From: JAKOVR01 sp031415655
Lineage (GTDB): Bacteria; Actinomycetota; Acidimicrobiia; Acidimicrobiales; Acidimicrobilacustridaceae
DNA: 64,000 nt
Reading direction: 5' to 3'
Assembly (NCBI GenBank): GCA_031415655.1
Contig: JANOSD010000071.1
Coordinates: forward strand, 1 to 64,000
Shown: positions 17,995 through 26,134 of the stretch, piece after piece
Numbering within the stretch: the stretch's first letter is position 1
Layout of the letters: every line of letters begins with the position of its first letter
Program-made: the position numbers and the translations under genes
Notes under the pieces: model-generated
Database searches by the model: none
What the model saw: only the letters and a program-made list of their open reading frames with translations
Told to the model about the DNA's origin: nothing

Positions 17995-19137
17995 TCAGTC
18001 CTCAGCGGCTCGCTTACCCCTCTTCGGCGAGGCCGAGTACGCCGCGTCGATCGCCGCCCTCGTCCGGTCGTCGGCATCGGGGAATAGGTAGCCGTACACG
18101 TTCAGAGTGAGCGCCGCGGACTCGTGCCCGAGCCGACGCTGCACGACCACGACCGACTCCCCCGCCAGATTGAGCGACGACGCGTAGGTATGCCGGCATG
18201 CGTGGAACTTGACGCCATCGAGGCCGGCCCGCTTCCGGGCGCGAGCCCACGCCTCGCCGAAGGCCGTCCTACGCATCGGGTTGCCCATCGACGTGGTGAA
18301 GATGCGTCCGTCATCGCCGGCTGGGAACTTCCGAAGGTGCTCGGCCAGGGCGATCGCCACGACCTCTGGTAAGGGCACCACGCGGTTCGATGCCCGCGTC
18401 TTGACCGGCTCGAGCTCGCGCCCGCCATCGACCGCTGCCTGTCGGTCGACCTTCACCGAATGCCGGAGGAAGTCCACCCGGTCGACCGTGAGGCCCAAGA
18501 CCTCACCGACCCGGAGGCCGAGGCCGACCCCGCACCATACCGCGGCCCGGTAGCGCTCTGGCATTGCATCCGCCATGGAACGGACCTGGTCGACCGTGAG
18601 CACCACGACCTCTTCGCGGCCGTGTTCCTTCGGTAGCTGGATCCTGTCGCATGGCGTCCGTGTGATGAGCCGGTCGCGCACCGCCGCTGCGAACACTGCG
18701 ACGGCGTACGTGTAGACGTTCTCTACGGTGGCCGGCGCCAGCGCCTCCGACAACGCCCGCACGCGCGCCTGAACGTCACTCGGTCGCACCGATGCAAGCG
18801 GCCGGTTCCCCAGCCGCGGGTAGACGTGGAGTCGCAGGTTCTGCTCGACCTTCTTCGCGGTCGACGCCTTCGTGACCTGCGCGCCCCGCCACTGCTCGGC
18901 GTAGTCGCGGAAAGTGACTCGCCCATCCTCAGGCCGGACGTACTCGCCTCGTAAGAGGTCCGCCCGCACACCGTCGAGGAAGCGTTTGGCATCGATCTTC
19001 CGCGCAAAGTGCTTGGTCTTCTGGGGAGCACTTGGCGACTCGCGCCACCGCGCCCGCCACGGCAGGTCACCCTTGTAGCCGGTTCGGACTCGTTCGCCGC
19101 CTCGCGTCGTGAATCGCCTGTCGTCGATGCTTGCCAT
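17995..19137 (-). CDS. tyrosine-family site-specific integrase
   Basis: 380 residues from ATG 19137 with AAGGAG seven nt upstream. An N-terminal arm-binding region (to about 70), a SAM-like core-binding domain (TFRDYAEQWR to about 160) and a catalytic domain. The catalytic set is complete: Arg209 (GLGLRVGEV), a candidate Lys246, His312/Arg315 (HACRHTYAS), His338 (RRLGHES) and the nucleophile Tyr348 (LNVYGYLF). The architecture is that of phage or ICE integrases, not integron IntI. Its gene is beside attL and its 3' end carries one 11-bp arm-like unit, so it probably catalysed insertion at secA. Confidence 0.93.
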   Translation of the reverse strand: MASIDDRRFTTRGGERVRTGYKGDLPWRARWRESPSAPQKTKHFARKIDAKRFLDGVRADLLRGEYVRPEDGRVTFRDYAEQWRGAQVTKASTAKKVEQNLRLHVYPRLGNRPLASVRPSDVQARVRALSEALAPATVENVYTYAVAVFAAAVRDRLITRTPCDRIQLPKEHGREEVVVLTVDQVRSMADAMPERYRAAVWCGVGLGLRVGEVLGLTVDRVDFLRHSVKVDRQAAVDGGRELEPVKTRASNRVVPLPEVVAIALAEHLRKFPAGDDGRIFTTSMGNPMRRTAFGEAWARARKRAGLDGVKFHACRHTYASSLNLAGESVVVVQRRLGHESAALTLNVYGYLFPDADDRTRAAIDAAYSASPKRGKRAAED

Positions 19138-19508
19138 CTTCAGCTCCTTCGGGTTCATTCCACCGGCATTCGGTCGCCCCCGGTCCTCCGAAGACGCTGA
19201 GCCCGTTCTCGCCCGCCCATCGAAACAACCCGACGTTGACCAGGCCGTCCCGTAGCCCTGGCCCAACAGCTTCCTGCGGCCAAATTGCGGACCAGCGCGA
19301 CGCGCCCACCATCTTGCACAACGGGGCGCTCGTTGAACAGAGGCTCTTTCGGGACACGGTTCGTTGCAGTTTCGGGGCTCCTGTCAAGGGGGAATCGTGT
19401 GACGTGGGACCGTCCGTCCACAACCGTGCAGAACCGCTGTGAACCGTCCTGTCCCTCTCCGTTCGCGCCTCGGCGAGCGGCCCCGGAGGTGCCCGAAAGA
19501 GGGGGGTT
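19138..19508. promoter_or_regulatory. divergent control region between integrase and excisionase genes
   Basis: 370 bp with no convincing gene between two diverging genes. It should hold promoters for both directions; I cannot point to clear -10/-35 boxes or an operator. Confidence 0.35.
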
Positions 19509-19733
19509 TTGACTGGCGCGATGAACGATCACGGACCGACCTCAACGAACCTTGGCAGGCTGCTCACCGAGCAGCAGCTCGCCGAGCAATGGAACACCAC
19601 GACCCGCCATCTCCGCCGTCTTCGTGTCGAGGGCGGCCTGCCCTTCGTGAAGCTCGGACGGCTTGTCCGCTTCGATCCTGATGACGTCGCTGAGTGGGTT
19701 GTGGCGCACAAGCGTGAGTCGGAGGCGTCGTGA
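19509..19733 (+). CDS. excisionase / MerR-like helix-turn-helix protein
   Basis: 74 residues (a start at ATG 19521 is also possible). LLTEQQLAEQWNTTTRHLRRL is the first helix-turn-helix, VEGGLPFVKLGRLVRFDPDDVAEWV the wing and last helix: the standard pattern of DNA-binding excisionase (HTH_17) proteins. It would direct the integrase to excise the element. Its stop overlaps GTG 19730 of the next, damaged gene. Confidence 0.85.
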   Translation: MTGAMNDHGPTSTNLGRLLTEQQLAEQWNTTTRHLRRLRVEGGLPFVKLGRLVRFDPDDVAEWVVAHKRESEAS

Positions 19734-20235
19734 GCGCGGCCGGCTCCGAGCCCGAGGACGACCCGACCCAATGCACGCTCCCCTCGTCGGGCCGGAATGC
19801 CGGCCCACCCGGCTCGCCCGGGACACGATGGCGTGGATGGTCCTCGAGGAGTTGGTGCTCGAGGGCGAGCTCATCGACGCACGGTCGTGACGGCGACATC
19901 GGCGCGCGCCCTGGGCAGGTCGATGGGGACGTCGAAGGACGCCGTCGTCGCCGCTCTGGCGCCTGGCCCGCCGTGGGTTGGTCCGACGGGAGGATCAGCG
20001 CGACCGGTCGTCGGGCTTCTTCTCTCGGTCGCGGTATGTGGTCACGTTGGCGGGGACAGGGTTGACCGCTCAGCCGTGTCCCGGATCCGAGACACCGCCA
20101 GAACCGGAACCCGTGCCCGGCCGGGCGGCCGCACCAGCTGGTTCGGGGTTGGGGCTGGGGCGGCGACCGGCTGGCCGCTTGGTTCACGACGGCAATTTGT
20201 CGCTCCTCGACGTCGACGGGGACGAGCAGCGGTGA
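19730..20235 (+). pseudogene. frameshifted HTH protein of integrative elements
   Basis: Homologous-looking pieces lie in different frames: LARDTMAWMVLEELVLEGEL in one, TSARALGRSMGTSKDAVVA in a second, and LWRLARRGLVRREDQRDRS then SRYVVTLAG back in the first. Joined, they read like the winged-helix protein that often follows xis in actinobacterial elements (helix with SKDxV, then ALRRLxxxGLVxREDQR). At least two single-base indels (near 19885 and 19944) are needed, so it is a pseudogene unless the assembly is wrong. It starts at GTG 19730, overlapping the xis stop. Confidence 0.6.
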
Positions 20236-20585
20236 TCGACGAACCAGTCACCGAACGGGGTTCACCGAAGACACAAACGAAGCAACACGGTCCAAAGAGA
20301 AACACCCAACCCCAGAACGACAACGAGAACAAGGTCGAGAACGAGACCATGACGATCACCATGAAGCCCACAAGATCAACGACAAAACCAAGGGATACGA
20401 GAAAAGAGACACCCCCAAACTGGTTCGGCACGATTGCAACCCTTCGGGGGTGCACAGGCCAGGGCACCGGGCTCGAGGCCGAGAGCCTCGTCTGCTACCA
20501 AGGGTGCGTCCCTGTGGCGGCCGTGCACGAGGGCGGCGGACGGCGGCGTCGTTCAGTGAGTCGTCGTCCGTCCGCTCGTGGGTGA
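20232..20585 (+). CDS. uncertain ORF with Asn/Lys/Thr-rich segment
   Basis: 117 codons from GTG 20232, overlapping the previous stop (GTGA). The first half is strikingly rich in Thr, Lys, Asn and Gln, and its DNA is adenine-rich, unlike everything around. The second half (NWFGTIATLRGCTGQ) is ordinary. It could be the truncated start of a replication or mobilisation protein. I do not recognise it, and the opposite strand is also open. Confidence 0.3.
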   Translation: MIDEPVTERGSPKTQTKQHGPKRNTQPQNDNENKVENETMTITMKPTRSTTKPRDTRKETPPNWFGTIATLRGCTGQGTGLEAESLVCYQGCVPVAAVHEGGGRRRRSVSRRPSARG

Positions 20586-21323
20586 CCTCGTGAATCGCAG
20601 ACTGGACGAGATGCCCGCGGCCCAGCTCCTCAATCAAACGTCGCCCGTGTCCGAGATCTCCGTGTCCGGCTTCCTCGACACAGCGCGACCTCACCCTCGG
20701 AAACGATTCGCCCGACGCCCGTCGACCCGCCTCCCCATCGCCTCGGGCGATCTCGGGACCAAACGGAATCAAGCACACCAATGCACCCGCGGTGCGGCCA
20801 TGCGCGGCCCGTGTCGCGTCGGTTGCTGAGACCCCGTCCTGGGATCGCGCGCGGACCCCAGAGCCCGCAGTTCGGGACGACCCAATCGGCTCCCATCTCC
20901 TTGGCGAGCCCTGAGTTTCAGACCGCGTGCTGATCTGACGATTGATGGACGATGGCAGATGGCAGATGGCCCTCGGTCGCGGGCCCGCGCCAGGTTGCCA
21001 CCGTTCCATGCCGGATCAGGCTCCGCGGCTTCGTGGGGCGCATCGGCGCCGGGTCGAAGTCCAATAGCCGGTCGCCGTCTGCTGGCGGTCAGCAAGATGT
21101 GCCCGTCACCGGACAACAGCGCCGGCCCGCTGGGGGCCGGATCATCACCCACGGTGACGAGGGCCTCGAGGTGCCGAGTCTGTCCCCGATGGATATGCGA
21201 CCGGGCCTATCGGCCCATATGCGCGCGTTATACGGGTGATCGAGGCGGTGTTATGCCCGGGCACCTCGCGTAAGCTGTAGTGGTCGTTCACCGGCGCCGC
21301 CTTGAATCGTCCGCCGACGGAGC
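20586..21323. other. 740 bp without a supported gene, ending in a possible array boundary
   Basis: Open frames exist on both strands but none has domain character. Near the right end are a GGGCC-TATC-GGCCC hairpin (21203-21216), GTTATAC at 21227-21233 and GTTATGC at 21250-21256. GTTATGC is the same heptamer that closes the attC-like site at 30859-30918, so this may be the left limit of the cassette array. Confidence 0.4.
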
Positions 21324-21593
21324 TCAGTTCCATGGCTCGTCGTTGGGATCCTCGCCGAGCCTTTGGGCCGCGACGTTGCAGATGCACGAACCCACCATCT
21401 GGTGCTCGGCGCCGAGCGAGCCGTCCCACGACGGCAGCGACCAGCCCGCCCGGTAGAGGTCGTGGCAATGCCGCGAGACCGACCTCCATGTTGCGCTCTT
21501 CCGAAAGGCGCGGATCTCGCGAGCCTGCTCGTCCTTGATCACTGCAGCGAGCTCGGACTCGAACGTCTCAATCCACTCGGTCCAGCCAGTCAT
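21324..21593 (-). CDS. hypothetical protein, first gene of the array
   Basis: 89 residues from ATG 21593. Balanced composition with a plausible helical start (WTEWIETFESELAAVIKDEQAREIRAF) and three Cys/His residues (SRHCHDLY, GSCICN). Not recognised. It lies between the GTTATGC at 21250 and the repeat at 21731. Confidence 0.5.
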   Translation of the reverse strand: MTGWTEWIETFESELAAVIKDEQAREIRAFRKSATWRSVSRHCHDLYRAGWSLPSWDGSLGAEHQMVGSCICNVAAQRLGEDPNDEPWN

Positions 21594-21730
21594 CGTCAAA
21601 GCCTTCCAGACGTCGGCGACAGAGTTCCGGCCGTTTGCGTTCTCAGCCCGAACTTCTCAGCAGTCGCCGACCGGTTGCACTGCGCACGGGCACTACCCGC
21701 GCCCACGTGTCACCGAACGACACGCGGCAG

Positions 21731-21760
21731 GCGCGTCCGATCGCCGGGCCGGGACGCGTC
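21731..21760 (+). repeat. array repeat, copy 1
   Basis: GCGCGTCCGATCGCCGG followed by GGACGCGTC: the inverted GCGTCC/GGACGC ends and the GATCGCCGG motif of the family are present in compact form. Confidence 0.6.
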
Positions 21761-21783
21761 ACTAGGCAGCCCCTACGCCACGC

Positions 21784-22119
21784 TCAGCAGAAGTCTTCGA
21801 GCATCAGGAGGCGCCGACCATCGTCCGACTCCCATTCGCTGGGGCGGATGTCCCCGTCGGTCGAGGCCCGCAATGCGTTGTCGGCGTCCAATTTCGCATT
21901 CACGTCGTCAAACGACGCGGTTTCGAACGAGCGCCAGATGACGAGCGGAACATCTTCTCGCCGCAGCAGCGATCGCACCCGCCGGTCCTCCAGAATGTGA
22001 CCGCGCTTGCCCTTCCGTCGCCAGATGTTCCCTACCTCGTCGACCCATGTGCCCTCGTAGCTCGGGTTGTGCCGCCGGTCCTCCACGTGGCAAACGATAG
22101 CGGCGCGTCGCCAGGTCAT
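21784..22119 (-). CDS. hypothetical protein
   Basis: 111 residues from ATG 22119. Contains SYEGTWVDEVGNIWRRKGKRGHILEDRRVRSLLRR in sequence order, then an acidic C-terminal half (DDVNAKLDADNALRA, SEWESDDGRRLLML). No family recognised. It fills the interval between array repeats 1 and 2. Confidence 0.55.
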   Translation of the reverse strand: MTWRRAAIVCHVEDRRHNPSYEGTWVDEVGNIWRRKGKRGHILEDRRVRSLLRREDVPLVIWRSFETASFDDVNAKLDADNALRASTDGDIRPSEWESDDGRRLLMLEDFC

Positions 22120-22125
22120 CGGAGG

Positions 22126-22152
22126 GGCGGACGTCCATAACGCCGGCTCGGT
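22126..22152 (+). repeat. array repeat, copy 2 (diverged)
   Basis: GCGGACGTCCATAACGCCGG then CTCGG: keeps a degenerate 5' GCGTCC block and a good 3' ACGCCGGCTCGG end. Confidence 0.5.
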
Positions 22153-22267
22153 GGCCGCTGAAGGCCGTCTCGGTCGATGCCCAAATGCTCCACTGGTCTT
22201 GGCCTGAGGGTCTGCCCAGGGCAGGCCCGGGCAGCACGATGGCGGTCGTGTGTGGGAGAGTTGTGGC

Positions 22268-23560
22268 GTGGATGAGCGCGATCCGGTCGGGGGTGGAGTG
22301 ATCGCTTTGGCGGAGGGGTTCGTGCGGGCGAGGGAGCGTGCCGATCTGGCGGCGTTGCGGGAATGCTTGAGTCCGGAGGTGGTCGTCGTCACGAACACGT
22401 CTGCGGTGGTCGGCGATCGCGAGAGGTTGGTGGCGCTTACCCGCGAGCGTCACGCGCGGCTCTCGTCTGGCCGGATCGAGGTTGTTCGGCTTGAGGCCAC
22501 GCGGGACGGGTTCGTTCTCGAAGAGGTCTTCCACGGTGTCTTCGATGGCGGCCGCGTGATTGCGGTGCCCTCGTGTGTCGTTGCCGTCTGTTCGGGCGGG
22601 CAGATCACTTCGATCACCCAATACAGCGACAGCGAGGCGGCCGTTGTGCTGCTCGACGAGAGAGCACGGGTGAGGCGTCTTGCCAGCTGCATCGCCCGGA
22701 GCGCTGGCCGGTCTCGATTCACCGCCGTTGATGTGATCCGTAGTGCAGCGGCGCTCGGCTTGTTGATCCTGACGCCTCTCGACGCGTCCACCACGGACGT
22801 GGAGGAGTTCGGGTTCGGGGTCGATGATCGGGCTGAGGCGGAACTCGCACGCCAAGCAAACCGCGAGTACGTGCCAGAGATCCCAAGCCCTCCGGCGGCG
22901 GTCCCTTCCCTGGACCTCATGGCGCTCGCTCGCTTGATGCCCTGCCGTGTGATGGCCCGTGGCAAAGGGGCCGACGCCGTCCTCGAGGACATCGTCGCGG
23001 CGCTGGTCTCGAACCCGCCGTTCATGCGCCAGCTCGCGGACGCCGGAATCGACCCCCGACCACTTCGAACGGAGTGGGAGGCGAAACGAGAGGCCGTTCC
23101 CCGAGTCGACGAGGAACGCCAGATCCTGTCGGCCGAGCAGTTGGAACGACTCGCTGAGCTCGCCGGGCCGACCCCTCCCGAGTGGGACACCGACTCCGGG
23201 TCCGAGCGAGCCGACAACGAGACCGACGCCGACCGCGACCATCGTGTCACCGCGGAAGAAGCTCGATGGGACGACCTTGCAAGACGGGTCGGTGAGGAGG
23301 AGTCCGCGGACGCCGCCCTGGAGGAGCTTCGCGAGGAGCTCCGATTCGAGATCGCCGTTTGGCTACGCCGAAGTGGCACCAACGGCCGCTCGGTTGACGA
23401 GGCGTTCGAAGATGCGATGCAGGCCGCAATTGACGAAGTGCGCCGATACCAACCTGGCGACCGGTTTGGTGTTCATACCCGAATGTTGGGGGCATACCTG
23501 GGTGCCATTCGCGGGCGACCGGCAGGCCGGCCCATCAGAAGAATCGACAGCGACGAGTAG
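22268..23560 (+). CDS. NTF2-like domain protein with sigma-factor-like C-terminus
   Basis: 430 residues from GTG 22268 with GGAGAG upstream. Residues 1 to about 115 look like a SnoaL/NTF2-like domain (ALAEGFVRARERADLAALRECLSPEVVV, then ITSITQYSD). The middle is acidic and Asp/Glu-rich. The last 60 residues (SVDEAFEDAMQAAIDEVRRYQPGDRFGVHTRMLGAYLG) resemble region 2 of sigma-70-like factors, but the downstream DNA-binding region 4 is missing. The combination is unfamiliar. GCATAAC lies 73 nt after the stop. Confidence 0.65.
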   Translation: MDERDPVGGGVIALAEGFVRARERADLAALRECLSPEVVVVTNTSAVVGDRERLVALTRERHARLSSGRIEVVRLEATRDGFVLEEVFHGVFDGGRVIAVPSCVVAVCSGGQITSITQYSDSEAAVVLLDERARVRRLASCIARSAGRSRFTAVDVIRSAAALGLLILTPLDASTTDVEEFGFGVDDRAEAELARQANREYVPEIPSPPAAVPSLDLMALARLMPCRVMARGKGADAVLEDIVAALVSNPPFMRQLADAGIDPRPLRTEWEAKREAVPRVDEERQILSAEQLERLAELAGPTPPEWDTDSGSERADNETDADRDHRVTAEEARWDDLARRVGEEESADAALEELREELRFEIAVWLRRSGTNGRSVDEAFEDAMQAAIDEVRRYQPGDRFGVHTRMLGAYLGAIRGRPAGRPIRRIDSDE

Positions 23561-23630
23561 ACGAGGCGAGGACCAACCCAGTTCTCCTGCTGGGGACGGC
23601 GCTGGCATTCACGACAAGAACCTCGGCCGC

Positions 23631-23690
23631 GGGCATAACGCTCATCAAAGGCGTCCCATATTCACATGGCGCGATCGGGCAGATCGCCGG
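23631..23690 (+). repeat. array repeat, copy 3, with GCATAAC
   Basis: GGGCATAACGC, then GGCGTCCCATAT, then GATCGGGCAGATCGCCGG. The outer GGCG and CGCC blocks can pair. A second AGATCGCCGG follows at 23718-23727. Confidence 0.7.
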
Positions 23691-23825
23691 CTCCGCCCGT
23701 GGCGCGCTGCGCGCGGCAGATCGCCGGTCAGCCGAGGCAGTCGGTCGGCACCTCGTGTGTCGCTAACCCTTGCGCCTCGAGCTGTCGGTAGGCGTTGAGC
23801 CGGCACTGTCCAACCGAGGGCTGGC

Positions 23826-24344
23826 TCACCAGACGGTGAGATCGAATACCAAGTCCTCGAATGTCCGGGGCGAGGTGTCGCGATGGTTGCAGTTGTAGCG
23901 AAGGCTCACACCGTCACCAGCGAGCACCTCGACCCACGCCCCAGATTCGCCCGTCCATTGGTCAACGACCCACTGACCTCGGTATGGGCACCGCTGCGCG
24001 GTCGTGACCCGCAACTTGCCGTTGCGTGCTTCGTACTCGTACTCGTACTCGTACTCGTACTCGTACTCGGCGACGGCGGGCAGGCCTGGCTCCCACCACG
24101 TTCTCAGTGGTGACGGCAGCTCATCGCCCACCTCGTTGAAGAAGCGCCCCTCGACGCCGAGGTCGACGCCCATCGAGACCCCGCCGTGAACGGCAACAAG
24201 CTGAAGACGCAGCCTGCCGGCGGTTGGAACATCTACGACGTCCGCCGCCATGACCTGATGGCCGTCGCACTCGACGCGTATCGGTAGTTTTTCGTCTGGA
24301 TGCTGCGACCGGTGCTCCGCCAAGAGCTCAGCGATGGATGACAC
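23826..24344 (-). CDS. hypothetical protein with an (EY)6 tract
   Basis: 172 residues. MSSIAELLAEHRSQHPDEKLPIRVECDGHQV, then a beta-rich region, an AEYEYEYEYEYEYEA tract encoded by six TCGTAC units (24031-24066 on the plus strand), then RGQWVVDQWTGESGAWVEVL. Composition suits a soluble immunity-type protein. Copy-number change in the hexanucleotide would alter the tract without breaking the frame. Family not recognised. Confidence 0.6.
   Translation of the reverse strand: MSSIAELLAEHRSQHPDEKLPIRVECDGHQVMAADVVDVPTAGRLRLQLVAVHGGVSMGVDLGVEGRFFNEVGDELPSPLRTWWEPGLPAVAEYEYEYEYEYEYEARNGKLRVTTAQRCPYRGQWVVDQWTGESGAWVEVLAGDGVSLRYNCNHRDTSPRTFEDLVFDLTVW
24031..24066. repeat. six-copy TCGTAC microsatellite
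   Basis: Perfect tandem hexanucleotide inside the preceding gene, coding for alternating Tyr and Glu. Slippage would change length by two residues per unit. Confidence 0.9.
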
Positions 24345-24444
24345 GGCCCAAGACTACGAACATGCGACTTCGCCCGAGTGCGCCCGGCGAGTGCGCTCCC
24401 GAACCCCTGACGCGCGAGCGTGAGGTATCCCGGCTGAGGTGCAG

Positions 24445-24512
24445 CGAGCGTCCCCAGAACACGCGGGCCATATCACAGACCTCCGCTCGCAGACAGCGCC
24501 CCTGATCGCCGG
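24445..24512 (+). repeat. array repeat, copy 4
   Basis: GCGAGCGTCCCCAG, central GCGGGCCATATCAC, and 3' GATCGCCGGCTCGG: all three family blocks are present in order. Confidence 0.7.
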
Positions 24513-24601
24513 CTCGGTGGCCCCACAGCGCCGACCTGTTCGTCGAACGGGACGCCGGTTTGATGACTGCCTTCGCCCGCACGCTCGGCAAAGATGCGTA
24601 G

Positions 24602-24959
24602 ATGGAATACGCCGTCTACGCACGTCAAGACCTCGAAGGCGTCGTCAGACTGTGCGATCACGAGGGCTGGCCGTCGTTCGGTGCTGATCCCGAGCGAGCG
24701 CACCGCGTGCTCACTGCACCAGGCGTGACTGCGGTCGTTGCGCGTGACGGATCAGAGGTCGTTGGTTCGCCTACGTTCAGAGCGATGGCGAGATTCAAGC
24801 GCATCTCTCGAGCATCGCGGTTGACCGGTCGCGCCGCCGACAGGGCGGCAGGCCGGCGGTGAGCGGATCGACCTCATCACCGAGACGTCGTCAGGGTTCT
24901 ACGCAGCGCTCACCCACAAGCATTGGGATGGCTTTCGCATCTACCCGCCCTTCACTTGA
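24602..24959 (+). pseudogene. degraded GNAT acetyltransferase
   Basis: Three frames each carry part of a GNAT fold: YARQDLEGVVRLCDHEGWPS to VARDGSEVVG from ATG 24602, then FAYVQSDGEIQAHLSSIAVD and RSRRRQGG (the acetyl-CoA loop) in a second, then ERIDLITETSSGFYAALTHK ending at TGA 24957-24959 in a third. Besides two frame changes, some residues after the CoA loop seem deleted. The gene is dead unless the sequence has errors. Confidence 0.7.
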
Positions 24960-24968
24960 GTGACGACG

Positions 24969-25032
24969 GCGCGTCCCCGAGCGACGCTCCAGCGCGCTAC
25001 CGAACCACGCCGCGCGATCGGGCACCTCGCCG
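24969..25032 (+). repeat. array repeat, copy 5
   Basis: GCGCGTCCCCGAGCGACGC at the 5' side and GATCGGGCACCTCGCCGG at the 3' side; CGGCGCG/CGCGCCG-type blocks can pair. Confidence 0.65.
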
Positions 25033-25065
25033 GCATGGCGCACTGAGCCCGAACCTCGGGCGCTG

Positions 25066-25446
25066 CTACGGGTCGATGTAGAACCAGCCGATTGCGGGTC
25101 GATCATCGTGGGCAGAGTGCCCACCCGCGGGATACGCGTCGTAGAAGCGATGCCACAGCTCTCCAGGTTGCTGACGACGGTCGTTAGGTGCCAGGTGGTG
25201 GCAGAAGCGCGTTCCGACGAACTGCTCGAATTGTTGGTGGCGCGCCCACTCGGCATCCAGTTCGTCAGGTGTGAGCTGTCGAAGGACGTACCGACGCGGG
25301 ACCGACCAGTCATCTCGATCGGCATCCCACTCTGCCGAGAACCAGTGCTCACTGCCGTCGTACGCGGCAAGGCCGGCGAGAGGGCCGTCCCAGTAGTCGG
25401 CATCCCACAAGAGGACCACGCCGTCAAGCCGCTTCACGTCCCGCAC
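25066..25446 (-). CDS. hypothetical protein, Trp/Tyr/Asp-rich
   Basis: 126 residues from GTG 25446. Begins MRDVKRLDGVVLLWDADYWD, continues EHWFSAEWDADRDDWSVPRRYVLRQL and ends AIGWFYIDP. The many aromatic and acidic residues are typical of small immunity-type proteins, but I recognise no family. Confidence 0.6.
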   Translation of the reverse strand: MRDVKRLDGVVLLWDADYWDGPLAGLAAYDGSEHWFSAEWDADRDDWSVPRRYVLRQLTPDELDAEWARHQQFEQFVGTRFCHHLAPNDRRQQPGELWHRFYDAYPAGGHSAHDDRPAIGWFYIDP

Positions 25447-25512
25447 GATAGGCGCCTTCCCAGCGTCGTCGCCGTGAGCTGACTCGTCGTTACCCCGGAA
25501 GAATCGCCGACC

Positions 25513-25547
25513 AAGCGTCCCCGATCGCCCGGGCCATATCCCGCTCC
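25513..25547 (+). repeat. array repeat, copy 6
   Basis: AAGCGTCCCCGATCGCC followed by CGGGCCATATCCCG: the 5' and central blocks are excellent, the 3' block is not clear. Confidence 0.65.
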
Positions 25548-25619
25548 GTAGCTCCTGGCCAGCGTCTCAGTCCGCCGGGTGAGCGCTCGGCGAAACTCGA
25601 CGCTTGGTACCGTCACGGT

Positions 25620-26027
25620 GTGAACGCGTCTGAGGCCGCTCTCCTAGAGAATGCGCAAGGACGCTTGCGGGTCTCCGCAGCGAATGTCCTATCCGCAGAG
25701 TTGATCGGTAGGCGGTGGCGCGTGGACGATGTCGGCTTCAAGGGGACGCTCGAGATCACGCCGCCTGCGATTCACTTTTAGCCAAAACCTTTGGGACGGC
25801 GCTGGGCCAAGGCTCGTGAAGTGCACATCCCCATGACCGCAATCCAGCGTGCTGAGGTCTTCCGTGCGTTCCGTATGCCTTGCTGGGGCTTCTTCCGCCG
25901 CAGGTTGGCCGTCACGACGGAACGCGGTACGGATGTGTTCATGCTCCGACGTGTTTCATCGGACGAGATGGCTGAGCGGATCATCAGCCTGGTTCACCGG
26001 CCTCCGCGCGACCCGATCTCGCCGTGA
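25620..26027 (+). pseudogene. single domain gene interrupted by an in-frame TAG
   Basis: From GTG 25620 the frame codes LRVSAANVLSAELIGRRWRVDDVGFKG-type sequence to PPAIHF, stops at TAG 25779-25781, and continues in the same frame with PKPLGRRWAKAREVHIPMTA to VTTERGTDVFMLRRVSSDEM, ending at TGA 26025-26027. The halves together look like one PH/GRAM-like beta domain of about 135 residues (strands VEITPPAIHF, HIPMTAIQRAEV, GFFRRRLAVTT). The second half alone could start at GTG or ATG codons after 25791. Probably a nonsense-mutated gene. Confidence 0.6.
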
Positions 26028-26052
26028 GAACGGGGAATTCGCCCGATTAGCT

Positions 26053-26082
26053 CGCGTCTAAGTCGCGTCACCGATCGCCGGT
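26053..26082 (+). repeat. array repeat, copy 7 (short)
   Basis: CGCGTCTAAGTCGCGTCACC then GATCGCCGG; the 5' block is degenerate and the central block is missing. Confidence 0.5.
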
Positions 26083-26134
26083 GAGGAGGGCGTGGGGTGA
26101 AGCAGGGGTTCGCCGCCCACGCGAGACTCTGAGG

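Noticed and set aside
17995..19137. Integron integrase (IntI)
   Set aside because: Architecture is that of phage/ICE integrases with an N-terminal arm-binding region, and no IntI-specific insertion was recognised. It explains the element ends, not the cassette repeats.
20042..20467. 141-codon minus-strand frame with a hydrophobic stretch
   Set aside because: The hydrophobic part is the complement of an adenine-rich patch and the rest is Pro/Arg-rich; no family resemblance and it overlaps the HTH remnant.
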